From: JBAXQQ01 sp037131695
GTDB lineage: Bacteria > Armatimonadota > Hebobacteria > CAIYQO01
Direction of reading: 5' to 3'
DNA length: 64,000 nucleotides
Assembly: GCA_964638715.1 (NCBI GenBank)
Contig: CAZWZF010000005.1
Coordinates: forward strand, 62,001 to 126,000
A model generated the notes under the pieces. The model saw nothing but the letters and a program-made list of their open reading frames with translations. It was not told the origin of the DNA and did no database searches. Both the position numbers and the translations under genes were made by a program. Shown piece after piece: positions 54,446 through 63,034 of the stretch (the first letter of the stretch is position 1; every line of letters begins with the position of its first letter).

Positions 54446-54456
54446 TACTTGATAGC

Positions 54457-55710
54457 TCACACCACAAAGTCGCCGCATAAAATAAAATTGTAATTTTCAG
54501 CATCATTAAATGCCAGCGACAATGTAATGCAGGTGTTGCCGGATGCCAGCGAGACGTATGGTTCTGATACGAATAAATCAGAATCGGAGTCTAACCGGCG
54601 GTAATAATAGTCTTTCAGCGAATGGTCGGTAAACGCCTTCGCCGGTTGGAACATTGATGTTGCCGAAACGACAATATTTTTACCGCATACTGTATCACCA
54701 ACCTGAATTCCGGTTTTATCTAATACATATAGACATTCCAGGCTGCGGTTTTCTTTGACAGCCATTTCTAATATTGCAGGAAAATCTTTCGATACTTGCC
54801 TGTTTAATTCACCTGCGATATTTGATATAGTTGATGTTAAGGCAGAACGCTTTTCACGCGATACCTTTATTCTTTCAATCAATTGATTACGGTATTCCTG
54901 CACAATTTGCCGAATGCGTTGTTGGCAAAGCATCAGGTTTTCGCGCAGCAGCGCTTGCGGACCGCCAAACAACTCGCCTTGTTGCAAGTCGATTCCCAGT
55001 TCACCTGCCAACACGCCGCTTTCTATCGAGTCAATTCCGTTTGCCACCACCATGGCACCCATATTATTGGCAAGTTGAACGACTGACTTTACCACGACTT
55101 GATTCAAAGGATTGTTAACCATGTCGGCAATTAATGGGCCGCCAATGTGCACGATATTTGGCTTTACCAGTGGTATTCTGTGCAGGTTTAATTGGTCTTT
55201 GCCAAGCCCGCTTAGGCTGATTAAAAAGTTGTTTTTTTGATATTCGCGGACGAATTTTGTCAAAGCGCGATCATCCCGCACAGATGATTCAACAATCTCA
55301 ACCACAACGCTTTCGGACGAAATATTTTGTGACCGCACTTGATCAAGCAGATATTGCGAACCGACTACACCATGGTTAAGCACCGAACTGTCGAAACGCA
55401 GGAACAACTGTAGGGTGGGGTTCAGTTTGTGCAATACCGATAATGCTTCCAACGCGACTTGCCGGCAATGACGGTCAAACTCGACAAAACATACTTCGTG
55501 GTCAGCCATTTTGTACAGGTATGATATCGGCACAGATTCCCCGGTATGCGGATGCAGTGCATGACAGGTTGCCTCAAACCCAATGGTGGTTTGCTTTTTC
55601 AAAGATACAATCGGCTGGTACTGCGCCCGTATTAACCGCGCATCAATGAAATCGCTGATGCGCAATGACGCCAATCCATACGGATCTTTTTTAGTAGCTT
55701 GTATAGTCAT
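54457..55710 (-). CDS. Degenerate EAL-domain protein with C-terminal sensor-like domain
   Basis: A 417-residue soluble protein. Residues about 20-250 align with an EAL fold (ARLIRAQYQPIVSLKKQTTI, GFEATCHA, LLDQVRSQNISSESVVVEIV, VVANGIDSIESGVLAGELGI, QQGELFGGPQ). Key phosphodiesterase residues have changed: EAL to EAT, the metal DD of the DDFGTG loop to SG (SLSGLGKD) and KID to HIG. It should therefore not hydrolyse c-di-GMP and may bind it or act by protein contact. After a helical linker, residues about 300-417 look like a small Cache-like domain (LECLYVLDKTGIQVGDTVCG). AAAGGAG precedes the start; a promoter containing TATAAT lies behind it. Confidence 0.8.
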   Translation of the reverse strand: MTIQATKKDPYGLASLRISDFIDARLIRAQYQPIVSLKKQTTIGFEATCHALHPHTGESVPISYLYKMADHEVCFVEFDRHCRQVALEALSVLHKLNPTLQLFLRFDSSVLNHGVVGSQYLLDQVRSQNISSESVVVEIVESSVRDDRALTKFVREYQKNNFLISLSGLGKDQLNLHRIPLVKPNIVHIGGPLIADMVNNPLNQVVVKSVVQLANNMGAMVVANGIDSIESGVLAGELGIDLQQGELFGGPQALLRENLMLCQQRIRQIVQEYRNQLIERIKVSREKRSALTSTISNIAGELNRQVSKDFPAILEMAVKENRSLECLYVLDKTGIQVGDTVCGKNIVVSATSMFQPAKAFTDHSLKDYYYRRLDSDSDLFVSEPYVSLASGNTCITLSLAFNDAENYNFILCGDFVV

Positions 55711-55748
55711 ATTCTGCTCCTTTTCTGAGTAGGTAATTATAATTTACC

Positions 55749-55762
55749 CTGAAAAGTTTCAG
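55749..55762 (-). promoter_or_regulatory. Palindrome in the promoter of the EAL-like gene
   Basis: CTGAAA-AG-TTTCAG is a perfect 6+2+6 dyad, between a TATAAT -10 and a TTGCTG -35 (18 bp apart) on the - strand. The position suits a repressor site. Confidence 0.4.
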
Positions 55763-55833
55763 CAATATTTCCTGATTGTTTATTTGAAGATTATTCATTT
55801 TTTAGAAAATCTGCTAAATAAAACTAATTTCTA

Positions 55834-55863
55834 TTGACAAATGGTGTTAAAATAAGGTATAAA
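55834..55863 (+). promoter_or_regulatory. Promoter of tRNA-Lys
   Basis: TTGACA (55834-55839) and TATAAA (55858-55863) with an 18-bp spacer, about 20 bp before the tRNA 5' end. Confidence 0.75.
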
Positions 55864-55885
55864 AGTGTCGCCGTAATGGCAATAT

Positions 55886-55961
55886 GGATCGTTAGCTCAG
55901 TTGGTAGAGCAGGGGACTCTTAATCCCAAGGTCGCTGGTTCGAGCCCAGCACGGTCTACCA
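55886..55961 (+). tRNA. tRNA-Lys (anticodon CTT)
   Basis: A 76-nt tRNA with AGCTCAGTTGGTAGAGC D-arm, anticodon loop CTCTTAA (anticodon CTT, reading AAG), T-loop GGTTCGAGCCC, and acceptor GGATCGT with ACGGTCT (two G-U pairs). CCA is encoded. Confidence 0.93.
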
Positions 55962-56014
55962 CCCTTCGCTCGTTGCATTTGTTAAAATTGCAATAAGCGA
56001 AGGGTGTTTTTTTT
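55961..56014 (+). terminator. Terminator of tRNA-Lys
   Basis: ACCCTTCGCT (55961-55970) pairs with AGCGAAGGGT (55996-56005), followed by G and eight T. It directly abuts the encoded CCA. Confidence 0.88.
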
Positions 56015-56126
56015 GTATTTCTACCAGAATAATTTTCATGCATATTAATTTCCCAACTATAATTTATATTCATTGACAACTGAAAAGGATAATAATACCA
56101 TTATCCATAATAAAAGGATGAGATGA

Positions 56127-56696
56127 ATGAGAATTCAGTGTCCACATTGTGAAGAATTATATGAAGTTCCTGATGAATTAGCTGGTATGAGCATTAATTG
56201 CAAGTTATGTGGTCGCGTATTTAATTGTCAAAAAATACCAGATGATTCTCCTTTATTACCGAGTAAAAAATCGAAATTACCTGCAGGATTTCATTTTCAG
56301 AAGAAAAAAGGGAATCGAAAACAATTTATTAACTGTCCGAAATGCAATAAATTTGTGAAAATAATAGAAGATGCCGTTGATAAAACAATTATTTGTACTC
56401 ATTGCGGTTACTCTGGAATTGCTGACGGAAAATCAATCTTAATAGAAAATTGTGATGAAGATGATTCGAAAGATGAAATTTATTTAGAAAAGATGATTGG
56501 GTTTATAAGAATTTCGGGATGGGTATTGGTTGCGATATGCATCATTTCGTCGATATTTTTATTTCATAATAGTGAATACGGTGCTTTAGGCATTGTTGCT
56601 GTAATCGCTGGTTTGGTAATAATTGTATTTGTAGATGATTTATGCAACGAACTTATATTGTTTGCTGTAATATGTCATTCTATTTTCAGGAAATAA
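56127..56696 (+). CDS. Zinc-ribbon membrane protein (MJ0042-type)
   Basis: A 189-residue protein with two zinc ribbons. The N-terminal one (IQCPHCEELYEVPDELAGMS, then CKLCGRVF) is of the MJ0042/FYDLN-like type; a second (INCPKCNKFVKI, then CTHCGYSG) lies at about residues 70-98. An acidic linker and two predicted membrane helices follow (ISGWVLVAICIISSIFLF and GALGIVAVIAGLVIIVFV). Such proteins are often envelope proteins of unknown function. The start has a weak GGATGAG upstream. Single gene. Confidence 0.75.
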   Translation: MRIQCPHCEELYEVPDELAGMSINCKLCGRVFNCQKIPDDSPLLPSKKSKLPAGFHFQKKKGNRKQFINCPKCNKFVKIIEDAVDKTIICTHCGYSGIADGKSILIENCDEDDSKDEIYLEKMIGFIRISGWVLVAICIISSIFLFHNSEYGALGIVAVIAGLVIIVFVDDLCNELILFAVICHSIFRK

Positions 56697-56783
56697 ATAA
56701 GATATAATAGTAGAGTCAATTGCAAAACCAAATATTAATTGTAGGGAATGCCATACCCGGCATTCCGCAAAAGGGAGAAAACA

Positions 56784-57158
56784 ATGAGAGATATATTATT
56801 TCGCGGTAAAAGAAAAGATACCGGTGAGTGGGTTGAGGGAAGTCTGTTATATCGGGTTATTCTATCGCCGACGCCGGAAATTAGTGATGAATGTACGATA
56901 TATTTTATTGTAGAGCAGGATTTTAATGGCTGTGAATATAATGTTTTGCCGGAATCCATCGGGCAATATACCGGTTTGCAGGATAAAAACGGTACTAATA
57001 TTTTTGAAGGCGATATTGTAAAGTCAAACCATTTTCCGCCATCAGTTGTCAATTTTGAAAACGGCACATTTTTATTTGGTGAAATAAGCAGCAAAGAAGT
57101 CGTTTCAACCTATCATGACAATCAATTGGAAGTAATTACCAGACAGATTGACAAATGA
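56784..57158 (+). CDS. YopX-family protein
   Basis: A 124-residue protein matching the phage YopX family, whose function is unknown: MRDILFRGKRKDTGEWVEGS at the start, then IGQYTGLQDKNGTNIFEGDI, the most conserved part. Start 56784 has AAGGGAG at 7 nt; an in-frame ATG at 56748 lies inside a hairpin (GGAATGCC 56745-56752 with GGCATTCC 56759-56766). Normally a prophage gene, it stands here without other phage genes. Its stop overlaps no neighbour; a lipoprotein gene starts 51 bp on. Confidence 0.88.
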   Translation: MRDILFRGKRKDTGEWVEGSLLYRVILSPTPEISDECTIYFIVEQDFNGCEYNVLPESIGQYTGLQDKNGTNIFEGDIVKSNHFPPSVVNFENGTFLFGEISSKEVVSTYHDNQLEVITRQIDK

Positions 57159-57208
57159 CACCTTTGTTAATAATATTAACAAAAGTAGTCTTTGCGGGGG
57201 ACATATTA

Positions 57209-58129
57209 ATGATTTCTTCATGTAAGTTATGGTTATTCTCAATATTTATGTGTTTGGTAACTGTAGGTTTATTAGGTTGCACCGACAGCGGCACAACAGT
57301 TCCACTTACAATATCAAATACAATAGGTGCTTCCGGCGGCAGTATTCAGGATATTGCTGTAACTGGTGGTACTATGTCGGTGGATATTCCAGCCGGAGCA
57401 TTGGCTGCTGACACTGATATTACGGTTACACCTCTGTCTATTGCTGATTTACCTGCCCCAGTACCGGCAAGCAAGATTTTTGTCGGTGTTACATTCGGTC
57501 CTGCCGGTACAACATTTGCCTCCGGAAAACCTGTGGTGGTGACTTTCCCGTTAGCAGTTGCCAAGGTTGCCGGTTTAAAATTAGCGGTATTATTATGGAA
57601 TCCGACAAACTTAACATGGGACATTGAAGATGAAGCTACCGTCAGCGCAGATGGCATGTTTGCGACTGTAAGCCTGACTCATTTCAGCACTTATGTTTTA
57701 GTTGATTCCAGTGGAATTTTATTTGATACCACAAAATTCATGTTGGGTTCCGGCAAAGCATATACTGGCACTCCAACTCCATTCACACCGGATATTGTTT
57801 TTTCTGGTAATGTTGCAAATAATAGCGCGTCGATGCTATTTAACTGTCCCTTACAAAAAGTTGCATCTCCGTATGATTCTATAACTGCCGCGCCATCCGG
57901 AACTTATATATCAAATTTAACTTATTCAGCAGGTTCTGAAACGTTGCCATTAACTGTTGGCGACGTATTTGTCGGCAATGCAAAAGATTACACCGGCTAC
58001 CCAATGGCGCCGCCTACTACCTTTTACTTTAAACTGCGCGTGATAGCAATTTCCTACCCAAACAACGCAGCAACGATGATATTTGAATATCAGCGAATAA
58101 AAAATCCATTGAACGTTAATCCCGGGTAA
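57209..58129 (+). CDS. Lipoprotein with ZU5-like domain
   Basis: A 306-residue lipoprotein: signal sequence to LLGC (lipobox, Cys about residue 22). A ZU5-like sandwich follows (GGTMSVDIPAGALAADTDIT, GVTFGPAGTTFASGKPVVVT, VSLTHFSTYVLVD) that also occurs in the lipoproteins at 61625 and 63035. The C-terminal ~120 residues are unrecognised. The start at 57209 is chosen for the GGGGG motif upstream and the clean lipobox, rather than the in-frame start at 57155 that overlaps yopX. Confidence 0.75.
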   Translation: MISSCKLWLFSIFMCLVTVGLLGCTDSGTTVPLTISNTIGASGGSIQDIAVTGGTMSVDIPAGALAADTDITVTPLSIADLPAPVPASKIFVGVTFGPAGTTFASGKPVVVTFPLAVAKVAGLKLAVLLWNPTNLTWDIEDEATVSADGMFATVSLTHFSTYVLVDSSGILFDTTKFMLGSGKAYTGTPTPFTPDIVFSGNVANNSASMLFNCPLQKVASPYDSITAAPSGTYISNLTYSAGSETLPLTVGDVFVGNAKDYTGYPMAPPTTFYFKLRVIAISYPNNAATMIFEYQRIKNPLNVNPG

Positions 58130-58141
58130 AACAGATTTTCG

Positions 58142-58177
58142 ACGGTCACTTTAATAAATGAAGTGACCGTTTTTTTT
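58142..58177 (+). terminator. Rho-independent terminator
   Basis: ACGGTCACTT (58142-58151) pairs with AAGTGACCGT (58161-58170), followed by a T-run. Confidence 0.9.
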
Positions 58178-58292
58178 ATAATATTTTCGTGACTTTCGTG
58201 ATTTTCGTGGTTAGATTTATTATCGTCAAATCATAACTCATACTTTTTTCTTATTGTGTTATCGCCTGTTAATCATTATAATGTCTGTGTTT

Positions 58293-60020
58293 ATGCTGCG
58301 TGAATTACATATAGAAAATTTTGCTTTGATTGATAATATGACGGTGGATTTCTCCGATGGGTTGAATATACTTACCGGTGAAACCGGTGCGGGTAAATCT
58401 ATTGTCATTGATGCTATTAATGTATTGCTGGGTGACCGTGCTGGTACAGATTTGGTACGCAGCGGTGCGGAACGCGCGATATTGCAGGCTGTTTTTGAAG
58501 TCGATGATTCTCCTATTGTTTCGGAACTGGCAGAAATCGGTATAGAACCGGAAGATGGTTTGATTATAATTTACCGCGAAGTTGCCGTAGAAGGCAGAAA
58601 TATTGCGCGTATCAATGGCCGAACCTGTCCGGTAAATGTATTGCGCCAGGCAGGTGAACTGCTGGTAGACCTGCATGGCCAGCACGAACATCAATCCTTG
58701 CTTCACGAAGAGGCGCATATAGGATTTTTGGATGCTGCCGGCGATGAAACATTATTGAAATTGAAAGATGAAATGGCGGATTTAGTTCGTCAGCGTAACG
58801 TGTTATTAACAGAAATCCGTGATTTAGCGACGGGTGAACGCGATCGCCAACGCGCAATTGACCTTCTTAATTACCAGATTGAAGAAATTTCCAGAGCAAA
58901 CCTGCAACCAAACGAAGATGAAATATTGATGGCAGAGAAGATGCGGCTTGCCAATGCTGAGAAACTGCATAGCGCGGCATCTGAAGTATACGATATATTG
59001 TATGAAGGCAATGACGGTCATTCCGCCATGGATATGCTTGGCGCAGCCATCAGCAGTTTGTCAGGAGTAATTCGTTTTGACCCGGCGCTGCAACCGGCAC
59101 TGGATAACCTGGAGTCGGCGATGGTACAGGTGCAGGATGTTTGCCACGAGGTAGGAGATTATTGCGAATCTGTACAATTTGACCCGGATAAGCTGCAGGA
59201 AATTGATGATCGGCTGGTGATGATAAATAATCTTCGCCGCAAATACGGAAGCAGCGTTGAAGAAATACTGGCGTTTTATGATGAGAAAGTAAACGAACTT
59301 GAGAAGATAACCCATCACGAAGAGAGAGTGTCCGACGCGCAGAAACGGTTGGTGAAACTGGAATTGAAAGTTGTTGATGCCGCGGTTGCTTTATCTGATA
59401 AACGATTTGAAATAAGTTATAAATTAGCAAAAGATATTGAAGCAGAATTGGCTGAATTAGGAATGCCGCACGCGAAGTTTGTCATAAATATTTCACACGA
59501 TTTGAATGAAGATGGTATTGAAATAAATGGCGGAAAAGTGGCAGTCAAAAGGAATGGCATAGATAAAGTTGCCTTCATGATTTCCGCGAATATCGGCGAA
59601 GTTCCGCGTCCGTTGGCAAAGATTGCATCCGGCGGTGAAATAAGCCGCATCATGCTGGCTTTGAAATCGGTTGCCCATCGCGGTACCGGTGTGCCAACGC
59701 TGATATTTGACGAGGTAGACAGCGGTATTGGCGGGCGCACAGCGGAAGTTGTTGGCATGAAACTGATGAAGGCTGCCCGGGCAGTACAAATTATTTGCGT
59801 TACTCATCTTGCCCAGATTGCCCTGTATGGTGACAGGCATTTCAGTATTGAGAAAAAGGTCGTAAATGAACGGACTGTCAGTACTATGCGGGCGATGAAT
59901 GAAGAAGAACGTGTTCATGAATTAGCGCGATTGCAGGCTGGCGGCAGAATCAGCGACGCGGTAATTATTCACATTCGCGATGCTATGCGCGACATTGCTG
60001 AACAAAAGGCGACAGTTTGA
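58293..60020 (+). CDS. recN: DNA repair protein RecN
   Basis: A 575-residue SMC-like ATPase for double-strand break repair. It starts MLRELHIENFALIDNMTVDF, has Walker A GETGAGKSIVIDAI, a coiled-coil middle, and the C-terminal KIASGGEISRIMLALKSV signature with Walker B TLIFDEVDSGIGGRTAE. Start 58293 matches the usual RecN N-terminus; in-frame ATGs at 58281 and 58254 are alternatives and none has a strong ribosome-binding site. Its TGA stop overlaps the TTG start of the next gene. Confidence 0.95.
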   Translation: MLRELHIENFALIDNMTVDFSDGLNILTGETGAGKSIVIDAINVLLGDRAGTDLVRSGAERAILQAVFEVDDSPIVSELAEIGIEPEDGLIIIYREVAVEGRNIARINGRTCPVNVLRQAGELLVDLHGQHEHQSLLHEEAHIGFLDAAGDETLLKLKDEMADLVRQRNVLLTEIRDLATGERDRQRAIDLLNYQIEEISRANLQPNEDEILMAEKMRLANAEKLHSAASEVYDILYEGNDGHSAMDMLGAAISSLSGVIRFDPALQPALDNLESAMVQVQDVCHEVGDYCESVQFDPDKLQEIDDRLVMINNLRRKYGSSVEEILAFYDEKVNELEKITHHEERVSDAQKRLVKLELKVVDAAVALSDKRFEISYKLAKDIEAELAELGMPHAKFVINISHDLNEDGIEINGGKVAVKRNGIDKVAFMISANIGEVPRPLAKIASGGEISRIMLALKSVAHRGTGVPTLIFDEVDSGIGGRTAEVVGMKLMKAARAVQIICVTHLAQIALYGDRHFSIEKKVVNERTVSTMRAMNEEERVHELARLQAGGRISDAVIIHIRDAMRDIAEQKATV

Positions 60021-61426
60021 GAGCGAAGGAACATAGCCAGGCATATAATGAAACTGGCACGATAATAAAAAATCATGGCGGCAAAATTCGTATCGGTCTG
60101 GTTTTTCCTAATTCTTATCGCGTCGGCATGGCAAATCTTGCAATTCATTCGCTATATCGCTGGTTTAACGCTAACCCTGATATCGTTTGCGAAAGATATT
60201 TTCTTCCTGATGAAATAACCAGCAAAATCCCTCGCACCATTGAAACTAACGCGCCGTTAGCAGATATGGATGTCATAGCTTTTTCTCTCTCCTATGAATT
60301 AGACGCGTTGAATATTGTGCGGATATTGCAGATGTGCGGAATTCCTCCGCTGGCAGTTGACAGAACAAAAGGCCCGCTGATTATTGCAGGCGGTGCGGTT
60401 GCCGCATATAATCCTCACCTGATATCTTCATTTTGCGACGCGGTTTTAATGGGTGATGCAGAACCGGTTATTGATGAATTGATGAATAGCCTGATTGAAA
60501 GACAAGATGTCGCAGAGATACCAGGCATGGTTACGACTGAAACAATAATTGATTATAAAAATCGCCAGGTAGCGCGCGATTTAGATCGTTTGCAGGTATA
60601 TTCTTCTGTTTATTGCGCGGATGCTGAATTCGCCGACATGGGACTGATAGAGATTGGGCGCGGCTGTCCGTATGGCTGCCTCTTTTGCGTTGCCAGTCAT
60701 TGTTTCCGTCCGGCGCGGTGGCGTTCGTTTGATGCGATAATGCCGGCGATTCGCGAGATGGGACAATATCGCAAAAAGATTGGTCTGGTTGGCGCGTCAG
60801 TAACCGATCATCCGCAGATTTTACAAATATGCGATGAATTATTATCAATGGGTTTATCTCCATCGCCGGCATCCATGCGCGCTGATGCTTTATCAACAGA
60901 CTTATTAGCATTATTGGTACGTGGCGGAACTCGCAGTATAACTCTTGCGCCAGAAGCCGGCAATGAAACTTTGCGTCGTAAAGCCGGTAAAGTGGTAACT
61001 GATGATGCGTTAACCAGCGCTTGTCTGCGGGCAAAACAAGCGGGGATAAACTCGGTAAAGATGTATTTCATCATCGGTTTGCCGGGTGAGACAGACGATG
61101 ATATTCGCGACATTACAAAACTGACGCAAAGAATTATGAAAGAAACTGGAATGCGGCTTTCTGCCGGGTGCTCAATCTTCATCCCCAAACCAGGAACTCC
61201 ATGGGCAAATGAACAAATGGTTTCAACCAGCAATGCGAAAAAGAAACTGAACCTGTTAAAGTCAGAAATGCGCGGAGTAACATTAACAACAGAAAATCCG
61301 CGCGAGGCGGAAATACAAGGGATTTTTAGCAATGGCGGGATGGAAATTGCGGATAAGATGATTAAAATTGCCACCGAAGGCAAGATGTCAACAGCAGAAA
61401 TGCTGACTATTTTATCTGAAAAGTAG
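60017..61426 (+). CDS. B12-binding-like radical SAM protein
   Basis: A 469-residue protein with an N-terminal Rossmann-like B12-binding-type domain (GLVFPNSYRVGMANLAIHSL, VIAFSLSYELDALNI) and a radical SAM core: C217, C221 and C224 in GRGCPYGCLFC (C-x3-C-x2-C), later LAPEAGNETLRRK and KMYFIIGLPGETDDD. It resembles the TIGR03960-type unknown radical SAM group. The classical cobalamin DxHxxG motif is not visible. Translation from TTG 60017 overlaps the recN stop (TTGA), so coupling is likely. What it modifies is unknown. Confidence 0.85.
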   Translation: MRAKEHSQAYNETGTIIKNHGGKIRIGLVFPNSYRVGMANLAIHSLYRWFNANPDIVCERYFLPDEITSKIPRTIETNAPLADMDVIAFSLSYELDALNIVRILQMCGIPPLAVDRTKGPLIIAGGAVAAYNPHLISSFCDAVLMGDAEPVIDELMNSLIERQDVAEIPGMVTTETIIDYKNRQVARDLDRLQVYSSVYCADAEFADMGLIEIGRGCPYGCLFCVASHCFRPARWRSFDAIMPAIREMGQYRKKIGLVGASVTDHPQILQICDELLSMGLSPSPASMRADALSTDLLALLVRGGTRSITLAPEAGNETLRRKAGKVVTDDALTSACLRAKQAGINSVKMYFIIGLPGETDDDIRDITKLTQRIMKETGMRLSAGCSIFIPKPGTPWANEQMVSTSNAKKKLNLLKSEMRGVTLTTENPREAEIQGIFSNGGMEIADKMIKIATEGKMSTAEMLTILSEK

Positions 61427-61551
61427 TTTAGATAAAATTATTTCCGATTAAATAACTTCATTATAAATATTTATCAAACCATTTAATTCCATGGAATATA
61501 GTTTTTTTATTGATTTTTGGAAATTATTTCTCTAAATAAGCATTTTTATTA
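61427..61551. other. AT-rich spacer
   Basis: AT-rich non-coding sequence between the radical SAM gene and the lipoprotein promoter, without a clear terminator. Confidence 0.4.
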
Positions 61552-61580
61552 TCGACAAATTAGATTACTGGTAATATAAT
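61552..61580 (+). promoter_or_regulatory. Promoter of the lipoprotein pair
   Basis: TCGACA (61552-61557) and a perfect TATAAT (61575-61580) are 17 bp apart, 45 bp upstream of the start. Confidence 0.65.
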
Positions 61581-61624
61581 ACAAATAGTTTAAAAAATCT
61601 TAATGCTTTGAAAGGAGAAAAATT

Positions 61625-62983
61625 ATGAAGTTTCTAAAAAATTTGACCATGGCATTCGCGTTAATCGCGATGCTGATTATGGTCGGTTGCAGCAGTGGCG
61701 GCGGTAGTTCAACTACATTAGTCCGTGGTGTTGTAAAAGACAGTGCAACCTCTAAAGCACTCCCAGGTGTTACTGTCAGTGCTGGTTCTGTAACTTCTAC
61801 TACTGACATAAATGGTCAGTTTTCTTTAGCAGTTGCTCCTGGCAGCAACATTAAAATTAAAGCTATTAAGGCTGGATATGTTGATGTTATCGACGTTTGC
61901 GGTGTCACTAATGGGGGTACTGCCGAAGTTGACTTCTCATTAAAGGCTGTCGGATTCGAAACTACTTTTAGCGGAATGATTGCTAATGACAAAACAGCTC
62001 TTGATCCGCGGGGTACTGAGGTAAAATTAACTGCGGGAACTATTTTAGATAAGGATACTTCTGTTGCTGTAGATTCAGCGAAAATAGAAATAACAACCGG
62101 CATAGCTAATGATGCAAATTATGTTGATAATTTCCCTGGTTTGTTTATTGGTAATAAAAACGGTATCGATAATGCCATTGAAAGTTTTGGATTCATCACA
62201 GTTGATATAACAAGTGGTGGTAAAGATTGTAAATTGGCTACCGGAACAACTGCTGCTATAGCGATTCCAGTTGGTACTGGTGCTGCTGACCCAGGTACAG
62301 CTACTATCGAATTATGGTCGCTAAATGAAGATACTGGTAAGTGGGTCTATGAAGGAATGGCAACACGTGATGCAACTTTCGCTACAGTGTATTATCGTGC
62401 GAATGTAAGTCACTTTTCAACTTATAATTTAGATCGTCCGATACAATCAGCTATGCCATTGACTGTCACTGTAAAAAATGGCGATGCAGTTGTTTCAGGT
62501 GCATCTATTGTAGCTAAAACTTCAACTGCTCCAATGTGGGAAGGACGCGGAACAACCGGTGCAGATGGCAAATATAGATTTGACTCAGTACCGCCTGGAA
62601 CAAATAATATTATTGCAACCTTTGGCAATCTCAAAGGTATCGCCTACGCTTATGATATCGTTGGTGGTGAAGGATTTTTAACTATAAGCCTGCAGCAGTA
62701 TGTTTCAAAAACTATGTCGTTCTACTATATGGATGGAACAACTAAAGTGAAAGCTGCCGGCGCAAATGTAAACATATTTTCTGAAGGAAACGGTGGTATG
62801 GGACAGTCAAGCTTCAATGGATTGACAGACGCAGATGGAAAAATAACTGCGTTCTTATCATCAAGCGCAGGTTTTTTCAACCTTAATGCAAGTTTAACTG
62901 TTGGAGCTACAAATTATTATGTTACGAAAAATTATAGTAAGTTCGCTGATATTCCTGCTGAAGTTGAGATATTGAAACAGTAA
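61625..62983 (+). CDS. Lipoprotein with carboxypeptidase-regulatory-like and ZU5-like domains
   Basis: A 452-residue lipoprotein. The signal ends LIMVGC (Cys at residue 22), followed by a Ser/Gly linker. Residues about 33-110 are a CarboxypepD_reg-like sandwich (LVRGVVKDSATSKALPGVTV, GQFSLAVAPGS). Residues about 115-275 are ZU5-like (VKLTAGTILDKDTSVAVDSA, ATVYYRANVSHFSTYNLDRP). Two further regulatory-like modules follow (LTVTVKNGDAVVSGASIVAK, GADGKYRFDSVPPGTNNIIA). GAAAGGAG precedes the start. A close paralogue follows in tandem. Confidence 0.85.
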   Translation: MKFLKNLTMAFALIAMLIMVGCSSGGGSSTTLVRGVVKDSATSKALPGVTVSAGSVTSTTDINGQFSLAVAPGSNIKIKAIKAGYVDVIDVCGVTNGGTAEVDFSLKAVGFETTFSGMIANDKTALDPRGTEVKLTAGTILDKDTSVAVDSAKIEITTGIANDANYVDNFPGLFIGNKNGIDNAIESFGFITVDITSGGKDCKLATGTTAAIAIPVGTGAADPGTATIELWSLNEDTGKWVYEGMATRDATFATVYYRANVSHFSTYNLDRPIQSAMPLTVTVKNGDAVVSGASIVAKTSTAPMWEGRGTTGADGKYRFDSVPPGTNNIIATFGNLKGIAYAYDIVGGEGFLTISLQQYVSKTMSFYYMDGTTKVKAAGANVNIFSEGNGGMGQSSFNGLTDADGKITAFLSSSAGFFNLNASLTVGATNYYVTKNYSKFADIPAEVEILKQ

Positions 62984-62994
62984 AAGTAAATATT

Positions 62995-63018
62995 CGGGGT
63001 GGTTAATAAGCCACCCCG
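62995..63018 (+). terminator. Hairpin between the two lipoprotein genes
   Basis: CGGGGTGG (62995-63002) pairs with CCACCCCG (63011-63018). No T-run follows and the next Shine-Dalgarno starts 4 bp on, so it more likely modulates or protects the mRNA than ends it. Confidence 0.5.
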
Positions 63019-63034
63019 ATTAAGGAGAGTTATT

